Shown piece after piece: positions 23,748 to 35,395 of a DNA stretch of 64,000 nt; the stretch's first letter is position 1, and each line of letters opens with the position of its first letter. The stretch covers positions 39,643,662 through 39,707,661 of the forward strand of contig NC_030851.1 in the NCBI RefSeq assembly GCF_000208745.1. The letters run 5' to 3'. The notes under the pieces are model-generated. The model saw only the letters and a program-made list of their open reading frames with translations. It did no database searches and was not told the origin of the DNA. This DNA comes from Theobroma cacao (Eukaryota; Streptophyta; Magnoliopsida; Malvales; Malvaceae). The position numbers and the translations under genes were made by a program.

Positions 23748-23821
23748 GCTTTCGTAGCTCAGTTGGTTAGAGCACCCGTTTAGTAAGCGGGAGGTCTTGA
23801 GTTCGACTCTCAACGAAAGCA
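23748..23821 (+). tRNA. tRNA-Thr, anticodon AGU
   Basis: A complete cloverleaf can be folded by hand. The acceptor stem GCTTTCG pairs perfectly with CGAAAGC, the D arm is GCTC...GAGC, the anticodon stem CCCGT/GCGGG encloses loop TTAGTAA with anticodon AGT, and the T arm TTGAG/CTCAA encloses TTCGACT. The discriminator base is A and no intron is present. Internal promoter boxes lie in the D and T arms. A T-rich stretch downstream near 23829-23838 fits a Pol III terminator. Confidence 0.95.
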
Positions 23822-24456
23822 ACGTAACTTTATTTTTCTCTGCTTGCCTGCATTATCTGCCTTTCTTCTTCCCGGATTCTGGCCGAAGCCTGATGAGAAT
23901 TTAAATTAGAAAGAAATCATCTTCGCAATTTATGTGCAATATTTCTCCATCCTATTAATAAATATAATTTTTAAAATTTTTTTATTTTAAATGTATATAC
24001 ATTATTTATAATTAATTTTAAAAAAAATTATATTTTATAATACGATATCCATATTTAAAATTAAAATTTCGATCCACGATTAGTACTTCAACTTAACAAT
24101 ATCCTACAGCAGCAGCTTTTTCTTTCTTTTGTTCTCCTTGGGTTTGCCATATAAGAGTCCTAAACTAATACTAAAACCAAAGTGATAAGCATTAGTTCAA
24201 TTTGACTTGCCATGAAACACTCAAGTTCATAGATTCACAGAGATTCTGATTTTTCATTGTCACATAAATATACAGTTCCATTCGACTTGATATGAAACAG
24301 TCAGTTTAATAGATTCACTAGATCATAATTTCTTCATTGTTATCAATTTTTAACGGACTCTTACCATATACATATATAAATCCTACCATATCCACTAACA
24401 TTACTTGTATTAGTTTTTCAGATCCCCCTCCTCCTGTTAGTTTTTCAGATTTTGTG
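23822..24456. other. tRNA 3' flank and promoter region of the heparanase-like gene
   Basis: AT-rich, with no gene. A nearly repeated segment containing CTTG(C/A)(C/T)ATGAAACA(C/G)TCA and AGATTCAC occurs at about 24203-24240 and 24286-24320, suggesting a small promoter duplication upstream of the start at 24457. Confidence 0.4.
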
Positions 24457-25668
24457 ATGATGATGGGTTTCAAAGGTTTAATTTGTTTCATCATCCTTCT
24501 TTCATGTCTGTCGTTCTCATCGGCAGAAGACGTGAAAGTTTCCATCAGAGGAGCAACTACAATCGCTAGAACAGATGATAACTTCGTCTGTGCTACGTTA
24601 GACTGGTGGCCAACAGAAAAGTGCAACTATAATCAATGTCCCTGGGGAAAAGCTGGACTTTTCAATCTGGTAAATTTATTTATTTATTTATATATATATA
24701 TATTTATATTTGAGTATGTGTAAATTATATTATTGTAGTTAGAAATCTATAACCTTTTCCTATGATATTATGTCTGTTTGCAGGATTTGGAAAACAAGAT
24801 TCTAGCAAGTGCAATAAAGGGTGAGTTTTAAATTGCTGGTTTTCATTGTTGATGAGAAATAGTGTTTTTTAGACTAACTGTGGTGAAAACTACTTCCAGC
24901 ATTCAATCCTTTGAGGGTCAGAATCGGTGGTTCATTGCAAGATCAAGTGGTGTACAAAGTGGGAAACGTTAAGAAGTGCACTCAGTTCAAGAAAGTCGAG
25001 GGTGGTTTATTTGGATTCTCCGAAGGGTGCCTACCCATGGAAAGATGGGACGAGCTCAATAACTTGTTCAACCGAACAGGGTATACTAATTTTTTTATTT
25101 ATACTAATTTATTTTTGTTAAGGTTGAGATCAATAACTAAGTATCTTTATTAATCTCAATTATATTGCAGAGCAAAGATTACATTCGGGTTGAATGCTCT
25201 TTTGGGGAGAAATGAGTCCAAAACTGACAAGGGTCTTTGGGTTGGTGATTGGCGTGTGGACAATTCCAGGGATCTGATGAAGTATAATATTGAGAAAGGA
25301 TACAAAATCGATTCATATGAATTTGGTAACTAAGATTGATTACTACCTGAAGCTTTATATACCCTTTTTTTGGTTCAAATTTTGATCAGTAAATTTTGTC
25401 AGGGAATGAACTCTGCGGGTCTGGGGTATCTGCAAGGGTTGAGGCTAAGCAGTATGGTAAGGATGTTATAGCACTAAAGAATCTAGTAAGAGAGTTGTAC
25501 CCAGATCCCAAGACTCAACCCAAGATCTTAGGTCCTGGTGGATTTTATGAAGAGGAATGGTTTAAGACCTTCCTGAAAGTCACAGGACAAGATGTTCTGG
25601 ATGGAACCACACACCATATCTACAATCTTGGACCTGGTATACATACTGCACTAATTCATTCATGTTTC

Positions 25669-25719
<51 letters not shown>

Positions 25720-26799
25720 GTATGTATTGTTTATTTCCTTGATTTGAATGATGCATGCAGGTAATGATCCAAGTCTGATTACAAAGATTCAAGATCCATT
25801 TTACCTGAGTCAAATTGCTCAGACATTCAAAGATGTTGCAAAGATCGTCGAGAAGTTTGCACCCTGGTCAGAAGCTTGGGTTTCAGAATCAGGTGGTGCT
25901 TATAACAGTGGTGGCAAAGATGTGTCCCGTACCTTTGCCAATGGCTTTTGGTGGGTTCCCTTTTGTTTCTCTTAGCCATTAAATTTTCTTCGTCTTGCAG
26001 ATTAAACAGTTTGCTGATGATTCACTTTTCAAATCTAAAACAGGTATCTAGACCAGCTGGGTATGACATCAAAGTTCAATCACAAGGTTTATTGCAGACA
26101 AGCTTTGATTGGTGGCAATTATGCTCTCCTGAACACTACAACATTCGTTCCAAATCCTGATTACTATGGGTCAGTATCCTGAAGATTTCCATAGCTATTT
26201 TCATTCTTTTTTTTTTTTTGCTAAGTTTAGTTGCATTAGCCTTTCACCATCTGCTGATATTGGTTGGTTTCGTTCCTGCCAGAGCTCTTCTATGGCACCG
26301 GCTTATGGGAAGTCGAGTAATCTCTGCAACTCAGGATGTTTCTCCACATCTGCGTGTGTATGCTCATTGTGCAAAACAAAAGGCAAAGCTTACACTTTGA
26401 TCAAATCTTCGTTTTGTTTACCATAATTTCTGATAGAAAAGTTTGATCAATTCCTGTTCTGTTTGTGTGCTGCAGCCTGGGATTTCCCTACTTTTCATCA
26501 ACTTGTCAGGCGAGAAATCCTTCGAAGTCACCCTTTCCAACGCCATAGACCTGCAAGTTAAGCCTAACTTCGAGTTCAAAGGCTACGAGAAAAGGGAAGA
26601 GTACCACTTGACTCCCGAAGATGGAAACATCCAAAGCGATGTCATGTTGCTGAATGGAAATCCATTGAAGCTCAAGGGTGAATCCGAAATTCCGGAAATG
26701 AAACCTACTCGCGTGGATCCTAAGACTGCCATCTCCGTTGCCTCTCACTCCATCGTTTACGTAACTATCGAAGACTTCCATGCTCCAGCCTGTGCTTAA
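24457..26799 (+). CDS. Heparanase-like glycoside hydrolase family 79 (beta-glucuronidase)
   Basis: Secreted GH79 enzyme; plant members (AtGUS1-3 group) remove glucuronosyl residues from arabinogalactan proteins in the wall. Nine exons: 24457-24669, 24784-24820, 24900-25080, 25171-25325, 25403-25636, 25761-25950, 26044-26169, 26283-26382, 26476-26799, giving 519 residues. A signal peptide (GLICFIILLSCLSFSSA) is present. DNFVCATLDWWP opens the barrel. GNELCG supplies the acid/base Glu (residue 198) and SESGG the nucleophile Glu (residue 316), both intact. The C-terminal beta domain contains GISLLFINLSG. The intron after 26382 must use a GC donor (AAAAG/GCAAAG) to keep the frame into PGISLL. Start 24457 begins MMMGFKG; the upstream in-frame ATG at 24337 would bury the signal. 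Confidence 0.93.
25669..25717. repeat. (TA)n microsatellite in heparanase-like intron 5
   Basis: A run of alternating T and A about 45 bases long within intron 25637-25760, likely length-polymorphic. A similar short run occurs in intron 1 near 24690. Confidence 0.85.
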
Positions 26800-27984
26800 T
26801 TATTCCACCATATTTGTTTCTTTTTTCTTTTTTCTTTCAGGAATTAGAGTTTTAGGCCTAGTTTTTATATGAACTTTCTAATGTTCACAAAAAATTTTCA
26901 TTGTTGTTTTATATTTTCTTTTTATTTAGAGTGAAATAAGATTCGGAAAAGTTTTTTTTTACGTATATCATAAAAAAAATCCGAAACAAAAAAATCAAAA
27001 TATTCTATTGATATAAAATGAAAACCGAAACCGATTTTCTTTTATTAATAAAAATTAAATCAGAGCTATAGTTGCATGAATTTCAAGTTTAAATATCCTT
27101 TGGAAAGATAAGGTTTGTAGTAATATAATAATAAATATAAAAGCATATGTATTTATTTGTTATATTTTGATTATAATCATTTTAAGTTATTTTTATTTGA
27201 TTATAGTTTTCAAGTATAATTATAAATTAATATGAATTTCATCTCTATTGAATCACTTCTATTAAAATCATTCACTTGACTTAAAATTCTTTATTCATTA
27301 TATTTTTAAAATTTATCCAATCTGTAAATAAAAGTTTTAATTCCATTCAATCACTATCTTTTAAAAATTTTAAATTAAAAAAAAAATCACTATCTTTAAA
27401 AATATAATTCACTTTGTTCAGAATTCTTTCTTCATTATAAGTCTAAATCATAACCATATTTAACTCTTTAATTTTTCACCAAAAAAAAAAGCTTGGGCCA
27501 AGGAACTATAAACTCTCAATTATTTACATTTCAGACTTTATATTATACATATATATATATATATATATATATTTGAAAATAACATTAACAAATAATATAT
27601 ATTAATTGAAGAATCATGTACAATGCAAACAAATACTGATACCCAAAAAGATTCTTCAGAAACCTTTTGGGAAAAGAAACCTTCCATAAAGGTGTGTAAA
27701 AGATGAAATAATATAAATAAATCTGACTATTTAAAGAAACCCAAAAGCATGAAGGGAAAGAATACGTTTCTTGGCTGACTGCACCTTTGAGATCCAATCC
27801 GACCTTTGCATGCAAAGCATAATAACCAAACCTTGCTTGCTTTTGTCTTTGCCTATGACTTACCTTAACAATTCTTCCTTCCTCTAGGCTTAAAAGCAAG
27901 CAGCAGCAGCAGCCCCCTCCCACACCAATTCTTTGCTCAGAAAACAAGTTTGTGATATTCAGGAGAGAGTCATCTGAAACTGTA
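26800..27984. other. AT-rich spacer before the remorin gene
   Basis: Holds the heparanase-like 3' end, very AT-rich DNA, an (AT)n run at about 27545-27572 and, from about 27750, the less AT-rich promoter and leader of the remorin gene. A 159-codon reverse ORF (27585-28064) overlaps that leader and has no family features. Confidence 0.4.
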
Positions 27985-30213
27985 ATGGAGGTTTTGATTA
28001 AGCAGATGAGGTAAAGTTCTACTTTCTCTTTTTGGTAAAGGAATTGGAGTTTCATTAAACACAAAAGCTGATTACACGGGTACTTCTATCCCTCATCCAA
28101 CATAGGTAAAAGTAACATGTTCCATTTTCTCCTTGATTTTTCTCAAATTTTTCGATTGTATCTCGTGAATAACTTTTGTTCTCACGGGTATATAATAAAG
28201 TTAGCAAAATACCTTTAATCCAAAGTCCACATATTTATTTTTATTATTTTAGTAGGTAAAATTAACGATCTAGTTTGTTACGAGAATAGAAATTATCCGC
28301 AAAATATTAACAGAAAAATAAAAATTATAATGTGTTACATGGAAGAAATTGAAATCACGAAAGGTGTTAATGGAATTTAAACCCTTTTGAAAGTAGAAAT
28401 CAACTACTATAAGCAATAAATTTCTGCACTGTTTATTAAGACCAATAGCTGATTGAATTCCCCTACTTTTGTTTCTGACATTAGAAATACAGGAATTGCA
28501 GTAATCTTGTATAGAAACTTATTGCTTACTGAAGTGCAGAATATAGGGAAAAAGAAAACTAGCTGTGTAGATAAATTTGAGCAGAAGAAGTAAAAAAATA
28601 TATCTGCTTGGAAACTTGCCTTTCACCGTGTGTAAGATGTTGATGTCCTTAGGGATCTGCTGCCATTTGACTGACCGCTTGTGTCAGGGGACGATTTTTC
28701 TGGTGCCGGACGAGGAACAATAGGAGAGTCGAGCAGTGTTAGAAACCAAAGGCTACCACCACAAAAAACTCAATCTTTCAAAGGAGGTAGCATTTCATCC
28801 TCCATCATCATTTTAGAGAGTTAGACATAAAAGTTGAAGCAACAATGACAGAACTGAATTTTGGGTTTTGCAGAGAAGAGAAACCAGAACTGGTTCCAGA
28901 AACAATTTTCTCGCCAAATGATGAGTTGGAATAATGATTCAAACCGTAATACAGAGCAAGTAGTTGCAGTTGCAGCTGCTGCATATGTTATTGAAAAGAT
29001 TGCAGGATCAAGCATCCATGGTCAAAAAAGAAGCAGTGCGGGTCTTGAACCCTCTTTGATCAAGGATAAGAGCATAAGAGAAGGTAAGACATTTTCAATA
29101 TTGAAACCTTAAATTGTATCTGAAAGATTCTCAGGTAAAGATGCAAAGCGTGAGAAATAGAATCCAGATATCCATGCAACAGAGCATTATAAATTTCTAC
29201 ATGCTGCTGATGCTTAACAAAAAATAAATTGGCAGTTGAAGGTTCAATGAAAGGTTCAGAAAGCGCAGAGAGCAAAGTGCCAGTAACTGACGCCACAGAT
29301 GGAAAGGCTACTAGACCTGCTCCATCATTTAAAAGAGCTCTTACTTTTGCTGATTACATTGGCAGCACTAGCAGCACAAAACCCAAAAGTAATCAGAAAC
29401 CAGAAAGTGCAGCACCAAAACCTGATCTCCCTACCAAAAAACCTGAAAGGGCAGCACCAAAACCTGATCTCCCCACCATAAAACCTGTAAGCACAGCACC
29501 AAAACCCGATCGTCCCACCATAAAACCTGGAACTACAGCAGCACGACCTGAACAGCCTCCTACCTTTACACCTGCGGCTCCAGTGATAGAAGTGAAAAAA
29601 CAGAGTGCAGCAATGCCAGAGACAAAAGCAGAGGAATGGGAAAAAGCTGAGATGGCGAAGATCAAAGAACGGTAATCATCCGTTAGCAGCTTATTAAGTA
29701 CTATCGTATGGTACCAACCAATTAGTAGCAATATATTAAAGCCAGAAGCAACTCAACTTGCATTGAAGCAACAAACGCATTGCCAACATTAAAAAGTCCA
29801 TCTTCAATTCAACAAGCAATTACTATTATATCATCTTCTTCACTAACAAATAGATTACAGGTATGTGAAGTTAAATAGCACTATACTTGCCTGGGAGGAA
29901 AAGAAGAAGAAGAAAGCCACAAACAAGCTCAACAAAGCAAAGGTTGGATTTATTTCCCTTTTTTTTTTCTTTAATTCAAACTAATTCTTAGAAACTAACA
30001 GCGTATTTCTTGGGGCAGCAGAGTGAATTGGAGGAAAAGAGAGCACGTGCCTTAACCAAATTTAGGAATGAGATGGAATATATCAAACAAGTGGCAGAAG
30101 GAGCAAGAGTGCAGGCAGAGGCAAGGCAAAGAAGTGATGTGCTTAAAGCAAAGGAAAAGGCAAATATAATTAGAACAACAGGAAAAGTTCCAAGGACATG
30201 CTTCTGCTGCTGA
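27985..30213 (+). CDS. Remorin family protein with an apparent 1-nt frameshift in exon 2
   Basis: Plant-specific membrane-nanodomain protein. Exons: 27985-28010 (MEVLIKQMR), 28688-28786, 28874-29083, 29236-29671, 29861-29942 and 30019-30213 (or from 30022). A motif in exons 2-3 (QSFKGEKRNQNWFQKQFSRQ) is followed by a low-complexity region with four imperfect KP-rich repeats around APKPDLPT, then the C-terminal coiled-coil remorin domain (EEWEKAEMAKIKERY to the end). The protein ends in CFCC, fitting the S-acylated C-terminal anchor of remorins. Exon total is 1048 nt, one more than a multiple of three: joining exon 1 to exon 2 leaves the frame unless one T of the five at 28695-28699 is extra. 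With that correction it would be about 348 residues. Error, allele and real defect cannot be separated here. Confidence 0.82.
28246..28375. repeat. MITE-like repeat, copy 2, in remorin intron 1
   Basis: Aligns with 17563-17690 at about two-thirds identity and ends in TGAAATCACGAAAGGTGTTAA, the same type of end as copy 1. It lies within the 677-base first intron of the remorin gene. Boundaries are uncertain. Confidence 0.4.
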
Positions 30214-31353
30214 ATGTAAATAATTATGTAGAGTCATAAGTTTTAAGTCACATATGTAAAGATCATTTTCACAACGCTGTGACTAACTCAAGCATGCCAA
30301 TCACAAGCAGAGACACCAGTAATTGAATAATTTAACACTTGCTTCAATGAGAAATTACTTAAAGGACCTCAAGTAGTTTTACTAAATCTTTCTGCCAATT
30401 TATGTTTGGTATGAACATATATGAAGACATATAGTAGCTGATACAGGAAAAATGCACCCGATTGTCCTTAGAGTTTCTTACTCAATCAAATTATATGTTT
30501 AGAATGCTAGGAATATGGTGATCAATTGCAGAATGAGTTTTCTCTCATTTTGATTATGAAGGAATTTGAATACTCTCCTTTAGATATTAAGCATGAAAGG
30601 AATGGCACATGCAGAAGGTAATAATTAGAGAGCTGAACCATTTCAGTTGTTCATAAGATGCAAGTACTAGATGCGAGCCCAAGCAAAAACCGGGACAACC
30701 CCTCCACCCCTGTTCCTTTGAAATCACCATCAACATGAAGACTGAACCAAAAACTATGCCATTTCTGCATTCTGATACATTTAAAAAACCAGTTAAAAGA
30801 TAATAGTAAGTAAAGCCATAGAGTCATTATGTTAAATGCTGCAATAAATCATAATAATTCTCAAGGCTAGAAAATCAAGCAACCAGCAAAACCATTTACC
30901 TGACCTCTAAATCAAGCATGCAACAATTTGAAGTACCAGATATCTTATATCAATATGCAGTAAGACAATAAAGGCGGAAAAAAAAGAGAGGAAATAAACA
31001 CCACAATTAACTGCATTATATTCTTTTGGGAACTCCAGCTTGTACAACAGGTGAGCAGCCACTTCAATGGCATCTAATTCAAGGACATGATCACAATTTT
31101 AAAAACAAGCCTTGAAGACTTTTTGTAGTCATACTCCATCATTGAAACAATACATTAATCTGAAAGCTTCAGGATGCTAAAAAATCCTGTTACCAGCGAC
31201 GGAGTTACTAAATTTCAAATAAAAGCATTGGGGAGAGCATTGGAAGAAGGACGAGGCCGGCTTAGGGATTACACCATTAGATGAATTCATCTGGAGATTG
31301 AAGTCATCCGGAGCCATAAATCCCTCAGACCTTTGAAGTGAGAATGCAGCATC
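30214..31353. other. Convergent 3' region between remorin and RING genes
   Basis: No gene recognised. The sequence just before 31354 probably includes the RING-gene 3' untranslated region on the reverse strand. Confidence 0.4.
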
Positions 31354-32142
31354 TCATGAGGTTATTTCTCTTACCAGCCTATCCAACATAGGGAATGCAA
31401 AGTACAGTACCAAGAAAGATGGGATGGCGAAAACAACTGTCACCAGCAAGTAGAGTACTAAGATAACAGCACTCGCCGGTATTACAAAGAAGACAATTAG
31501 AAGGAATATGATGACCAATGGGAACTTGGATGTAAAGTGAATGAAGAAATCCAACGATTTATGAAGTGAGAAATGATGCCTCTCCACATTATTTCTGCCA
31601 TCATTATCTTGAGAACTGAGTTGTCCAGGACGATGAGTATATGACCCTCTCCTAAAGACACCACTGGTCGCTTGATTTCCAAGCATTAGATTACATCTCG
31701 GAGAGCCAACCGGTTGATTGTATCCAGATGAAGTTCTCCTCCCAAGGCCATACCTATCCCCATTTAAGCTCTCAATCATCCATAGAAGGAAGAAATTCTT
31801 GCGAGGGAACTTGAGATTCCCCTTATAAACCAGCCGGAGCGATATCAAGTGGCACCACGGGCAAGAAATGAACAAAGGGATCTTGATTTGCTGAGTGGGG
31901 AGTTTCAAAACAGCAGGCTGAAGCCCCAAGATACAATTTTGGCAAAGGGTGTGACCACACCATAAGACGTAAGGCACATTCTCAACAATGTTGAAAGATT
32001 CCCAACAAATCGGGCATTCCAACCCTTCCTCTCTACTACATGAGCACACCTCATCGTCCGAACACTCGGAACAAGCTCTATCCGCTTCTTTTGTACTCTT
32101 TAACCCAATGCTTGCAATGGCATTAGAAGCAAAACCCCACAT
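31354..32142 (-). CDS. RING-finger E3 ubiquitin ligase with C-terminal membrane segments
   Basis: Single coding exon, 262 residues, starting MWGFASNAIASIG at 32142; a longer in-frame start at 32181 sits at a likely leader-intron boundary. The RING is C3HC4-like: CPIC (residues 43-46), CGHTLCQNC and CPWC (about 92-95), with an unusually long hydrophobic loop before the last pair. It should recruit an E2 and ubiquitinate substrates. After a Ser/Arg-rich linker the C-terminal 60 residues form two or three hydrophobic segments (FPLVIIFLLIVFFVIP, AVILVLYLLVTVVFAIPSFLVLYF), suggesting a membrane-anchored ligase. The protein is common in plants, but I do not know a characterised orthologue. Confidence 0.88.
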   Translation of the reverse strand: MWGFASNAIASIGLKSTKEADRACSECSDDEVCSCSREEGLECPICWESFNIVENVPYVLWCGHTLCQNCILGLQPAVLKLPTQQIKIPLFISCPWCHLISLRLVYKGNLKFPRKNFFLLWMIESLNGDRYGLGRRTSSGYNQPVGSPRCNLMLGNQATSGVFRRGSYTHRPGQLSSQDNDGRNNVERHHFSLHKSLDFFIHFTSKFPLVIIFLLIVFFVIPASAVILVLYLLVTVVFAIPSFLVLYFAFPMLDRLVREITS

Positions 32143-33876
32143 CGTGACAGAACAATAAAACACAAATAAATCAATAACCACTGCAGCTAACTCTTAACTA
32201 CTTAGACGGGAAAATCTGGGTCGTTTTCCAATCAGCAATAACTGTACCAAACCTTAAAAACAAAAAAAAAAATGATGATTTCCAAGAAAGGGAGTCAATC
32301 ATTCAAATATCTTACAATTCTTGATTCTTAAACATAATTATGCTCATACAATGCAAAATTAAATGTCTGGAAGTGGGCAAGGTACATAGGAAAAAAAAAG
32401 GACAGAGATTGGAATCTCGAAGACAATGGGAAGCTGGTGGAGGGAAAAAAACAGAAGCGAAATCGCATAACAAATGGAAGAAGATTTACCTTAAAAGTTA
32501 GCTGAATTTGAGGAGAAAGGAAAAGGGTGGGGACCGTCGGGAGCAGAGAAGAGATCCAAAGAGAAAAGAAGAGAAAAAGGATTTCGGATTTCCCTCTGTC
32601 TCTCTCTTTCTCTCTCTCTGTTCTTCCTCGACGAGTTCGGGGAATTTACCCCATACTCTGTTTATAAATAAAAACCAACCTGTGGTCCGAACGGCAACAG
32701 TACAGCGTGTATAGCGCTTTAAAACGCCGTCGTTTAACTCTGCCATGGTTTTTTCCTTATAAAAATAAAAAACTTTTATTAAAGAAAAAGAAAATAATCT
32801 AATTATTCTAAGAATTAAAATTGTATTTACTCAAAGAAATGAGCATTTAAATCTATTTTTTTAAGATAAAAATATTATACTTATCATTAAATTAAATATT
32901 TATCTTTTATTAATTTACAAATAAAAATAATATTTACAGTACCCAGAACTCATGCAATTGTTTGGTCACAAGGATTCTTGCATCAAATGCTAGATTGTTG
33001 GTCATGGCATTCCACAGAACCTTGAGTAGTTCAACAATTATTTCTACTATTGTTGTTGTTGAGAATTTCCTGGAATAAAAAGATAAATCGATTTTTATCT
33101 TGTTTTGCAATGCTCCCACAATTCTTGCCTGTTATTTCTTTATTCTCTTTAAGGAGCACCATGACTTCAATTTCCCATCTCCACCCTAATCCCACCCAAC
33201 TCTTAATTACCACTGGAGTTAAGCTCTAATGGTTTAATTAGTTTTAAATCAAAACCATAAATCTTGGAAGGAATGAGTTAAGCTCTTGAATTACCACTTG
33301 ATTTCAATTTTGGAAGGAAAGAGTATATACTATAACAGGTTCTTTCTGCTCAGATTTCTAGCGAAGGTTTTCATGTTTTGGCAAGAGCCAGGTTTGCAAA
33401 ACCAGTAGACCTTGCTCCTCGGTCCTCAAGGAGAGTTCAGGACTACTACAAAGGTTTTAATCAGACTGTTTGGTTTGCGAAATCAAAATAAAAAAATAAA
33501 ATAGTTCTTCTGTGAGAATGTAAAAATTGACATTATATTAATTTCTTTTTAATTTTTCAAGTTCCAACCACTCACATTATCGGATAGACTTGAACCAAGA
33601 GTTAATGGATTGATGAAAAGAAACTATTTAATCACTATTCTTTAAAAGTCCATTTGGATCTATACCAGATTTTCAATACTGAATTGCAATTGAACAACAA
33701 AAATTGGGTAATATTCACTTACGATTATTGCAGTAGACAGACAGATTTAGCAGAATTCTAAATCACTTATAGCTGCATATTATACAGACTAATTTGCATA
33801 GAGCATACAGCAAGAAAGAAAGGGGGAAAAAAGAGAGGAAAACCAATCATTACAGCTTGCTCAACTACAGGGTTGA
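32143..33876. other. RING-gene leader with probable intron, promoter, then spacer
   Basis: On the reverse strand a donor (CTTTTAAG/GTAAATC, intron starting at 32491) and an acceptor (GCTGCAG ending at 32181) suggest a leader intron of about 310 bases. A TC/GA-rich leader lies at 32580-32625. From 32750 to 33800 the sequence is AT-rich with no gene. Confidence 0.4.
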
Positions 33877-34311
33877 TCAGTGTTTCTTCAAGAAACCTTG
33901 AGCCATCTTCAAGTAATCCCCATAGCCGCCACTTGCAGAATCCTGGTGGCCATGACCATGACCACCGCTGGCATGGGGCTCCGATTGTTTCTCAGGTTTG
34001 GTCGAGTGGGCAGAATGAGTGGTGTTGGGGGTTGAATGGGAAGAGTGGTACTGGTGCAGGTAATTCTCAGCCTTGTCAACATACTTACCAACGCCCTTCT
34101 CCTGATCCAGCTTGCCGTAGTGCGAGGCAGCACCAAACAGATCAGCGGCTGCACCGGCAACCTTTCCCTTGTCAACCTTATCGCTTTCATGGTGCAGTGA
34201 GTTCTTCGCTGCCTCCGCCACCAACTTAGCACTAGAGAGGAGCTCAGAGGAAGATTTTGGGGGGTGCTTCTCGTGGTGAGAGGTTGGTTTATTGTGAGGA
34301 GCTGACTCCAT
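33877..34311 (-). CDS. NRP1: Nodulin-related protein (NRP1-like), copy A
   Basis: Intronless, 144 residues. It has the NRP1 core: SSSELLSSAKLVAEAAK, then ESDKVDKGKVAGAAADL(F), then YGKLDQEKGVGKYVDKAENY(L). The family is small, hydrophilic, amphipathic-helical and stress-responsive; Arabidopsis NRP1 has been linked to heat response and ABA signalling. The C-terminal half is His/Ser/Gly-rich (SGGHGHGHQDS), a feature not shared with copy B. The ending YLKMAQGFLKKH is conserved with copy B. There is no signal or membrane segment. The start is the first ATG of the frame that carries the family core. Confidence 0.9.
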   Translation of the reverse strand: MESAPHNKPTSHHEKHPPKSSSELLSSAKLVAEAAKNSLHHESDKVDKGKVAGAAADLFGAASHYGKLDQEKGVGKYVDKAENYLHQYHSSHSTPNTTHSAHSTKPEKQSEPHASGGHGHGHQDSASGGYGDYLKMAQGFLKKH

Positions 34312-35002
34312 TGAAAGGATAGCTTCAGGAACAGGTGTAGCAATAATTGTGATAGAGGAGGATTGGCGATGATATCTCCTTTTTATCCCTAGTGGATGTA
34401 TAGATGGCTGGTTGTGCCTTTAGGCATAGAAAATTAGACCATTGACCCTCGATGCAGGGAACCTTCCTTGCGGTGTCGGCTACGCGTTACCTTTCCTAGT
34501 AAAGACTAAACAGGATTCTTGCTTATTCTTGGTTACTTGATTTCTATTTGTCAAATCAAATTGTGAAATACGCGCTTAAAAATATATAAAAACAAATAGT
34601 AGGAAGTATTCTGGAAGAGGTGGGGATGGATTCAACCTTAGGTCATATTCTGAATTGATTCATACTAACAGTTAATCAGACAGATTTTTTTGTCAGACTG
34701 GGGACCAATTCCCTACCCTATCTGCTAGACTTTGTCCAAGTGAGAAAAGGCAGTAGGCCAAGAGTCCATTTAATCACCATTGTCCATGGCAAATATTGAA
34801 ATTGAACATAAACAGGGTAACATTTATTTAAAGATTTGTGCAATAGATTAGCAGAATTCTCACTACTAACTTATTGCTTCATATTACATAGATTCGGATG
34901 GAGTCATAGACCATACAGCATAGGGGAAAGGAAAAAGAAAACAGATTAAAAGCCATCAACAGTGAACACAGCTCGGTGAACTACTACAAGACAAAATCAG
35001 TT
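34312..35002 (-). promoter_or_regulatory. Spacer between NRP copies with duplicated core-promoter element
   Basis: Sixty bases upstream of copy A, 34372-34388 reads ATATCTCCTTTTTATCC on the plus strand. The same 17-mer with one change (C for T) lies 63 bases upstream of copy B at 35459-35475. On the coding strand it gives GGATAAAAAGGAGATAT, a TATA-like box in the right place. The rest of the spacer holds the copy B 3' end. Confidence 0.55.
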
Positions 35003-35395
35003 TTACTTGAAGAAACCCTGAGCAACCTTGACGTAATCCCCAACGCCAGCGCTTCCAGAATCCTTGCCATCACCACCGCTTGCATGCGGCTCTGACTTTG
35101 CAGGCTCAGGGTTGGTCGGGGTGTCAGACTTTTTGGTGCCCGGGGTCGCTCCGGAAGACTCGTATTGGTGCAGGTAATTCTCTGCCTTATCAACATATTG
35201 TCCAATTCCCTTCTCCTGATCCAGTTTGCCATAGCCTTTGGCAGCACCTAGAAGATCAGCAGCTGCACCAGCAACCTTCCCCTTGTCAACCTTATCGCTT
35301 TCATTGCTGAATGTGGATTTTGCTGCCCCGGCTACCACCTTAGCACTAGAGAACAGTTCAGAGGAAGTTGGGGTACGGTCTTTCTCTGACGCCAT
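35003..35395 (-). CDS. NRP1: Nodulin-related protein (NRP1-like), copy B
   Basis: Intronless, 130 residues, tandem paralogue of copy A in the same orientation. It shares SSELFSSAKVVAGAAK, ESDKVDKGKVAGAAADLL, YGKLDQEKGIGQYVDKAENY and a C-terminal VKVAQGFFK. The region between core and tail is Pro/Ser/Lys-rich rather than His-rich. It is closer to the usual family length than copy A. The promoter carries the same TATA-like element as copy A. Confidence 0.92.
   Translation of the reverse strand: MASEKDRTPTSSELFSSAKVVAGAAKSTFSNESDKVDKGKVAGAAADLLGAAKGYGKLDQEKGIGQYVDKAENYLHQYESSGATPGTKKSDTPTNPEPAKSEPHASGGDGKDSGSAGVGDYVKVAQGFFK

Noticed and set aside
27585..28064. 159-codon reverse ORF
   Set aside because: Overlaps the remorin promoter, leader and exon 1, has no recognisable domain and unusual composition.
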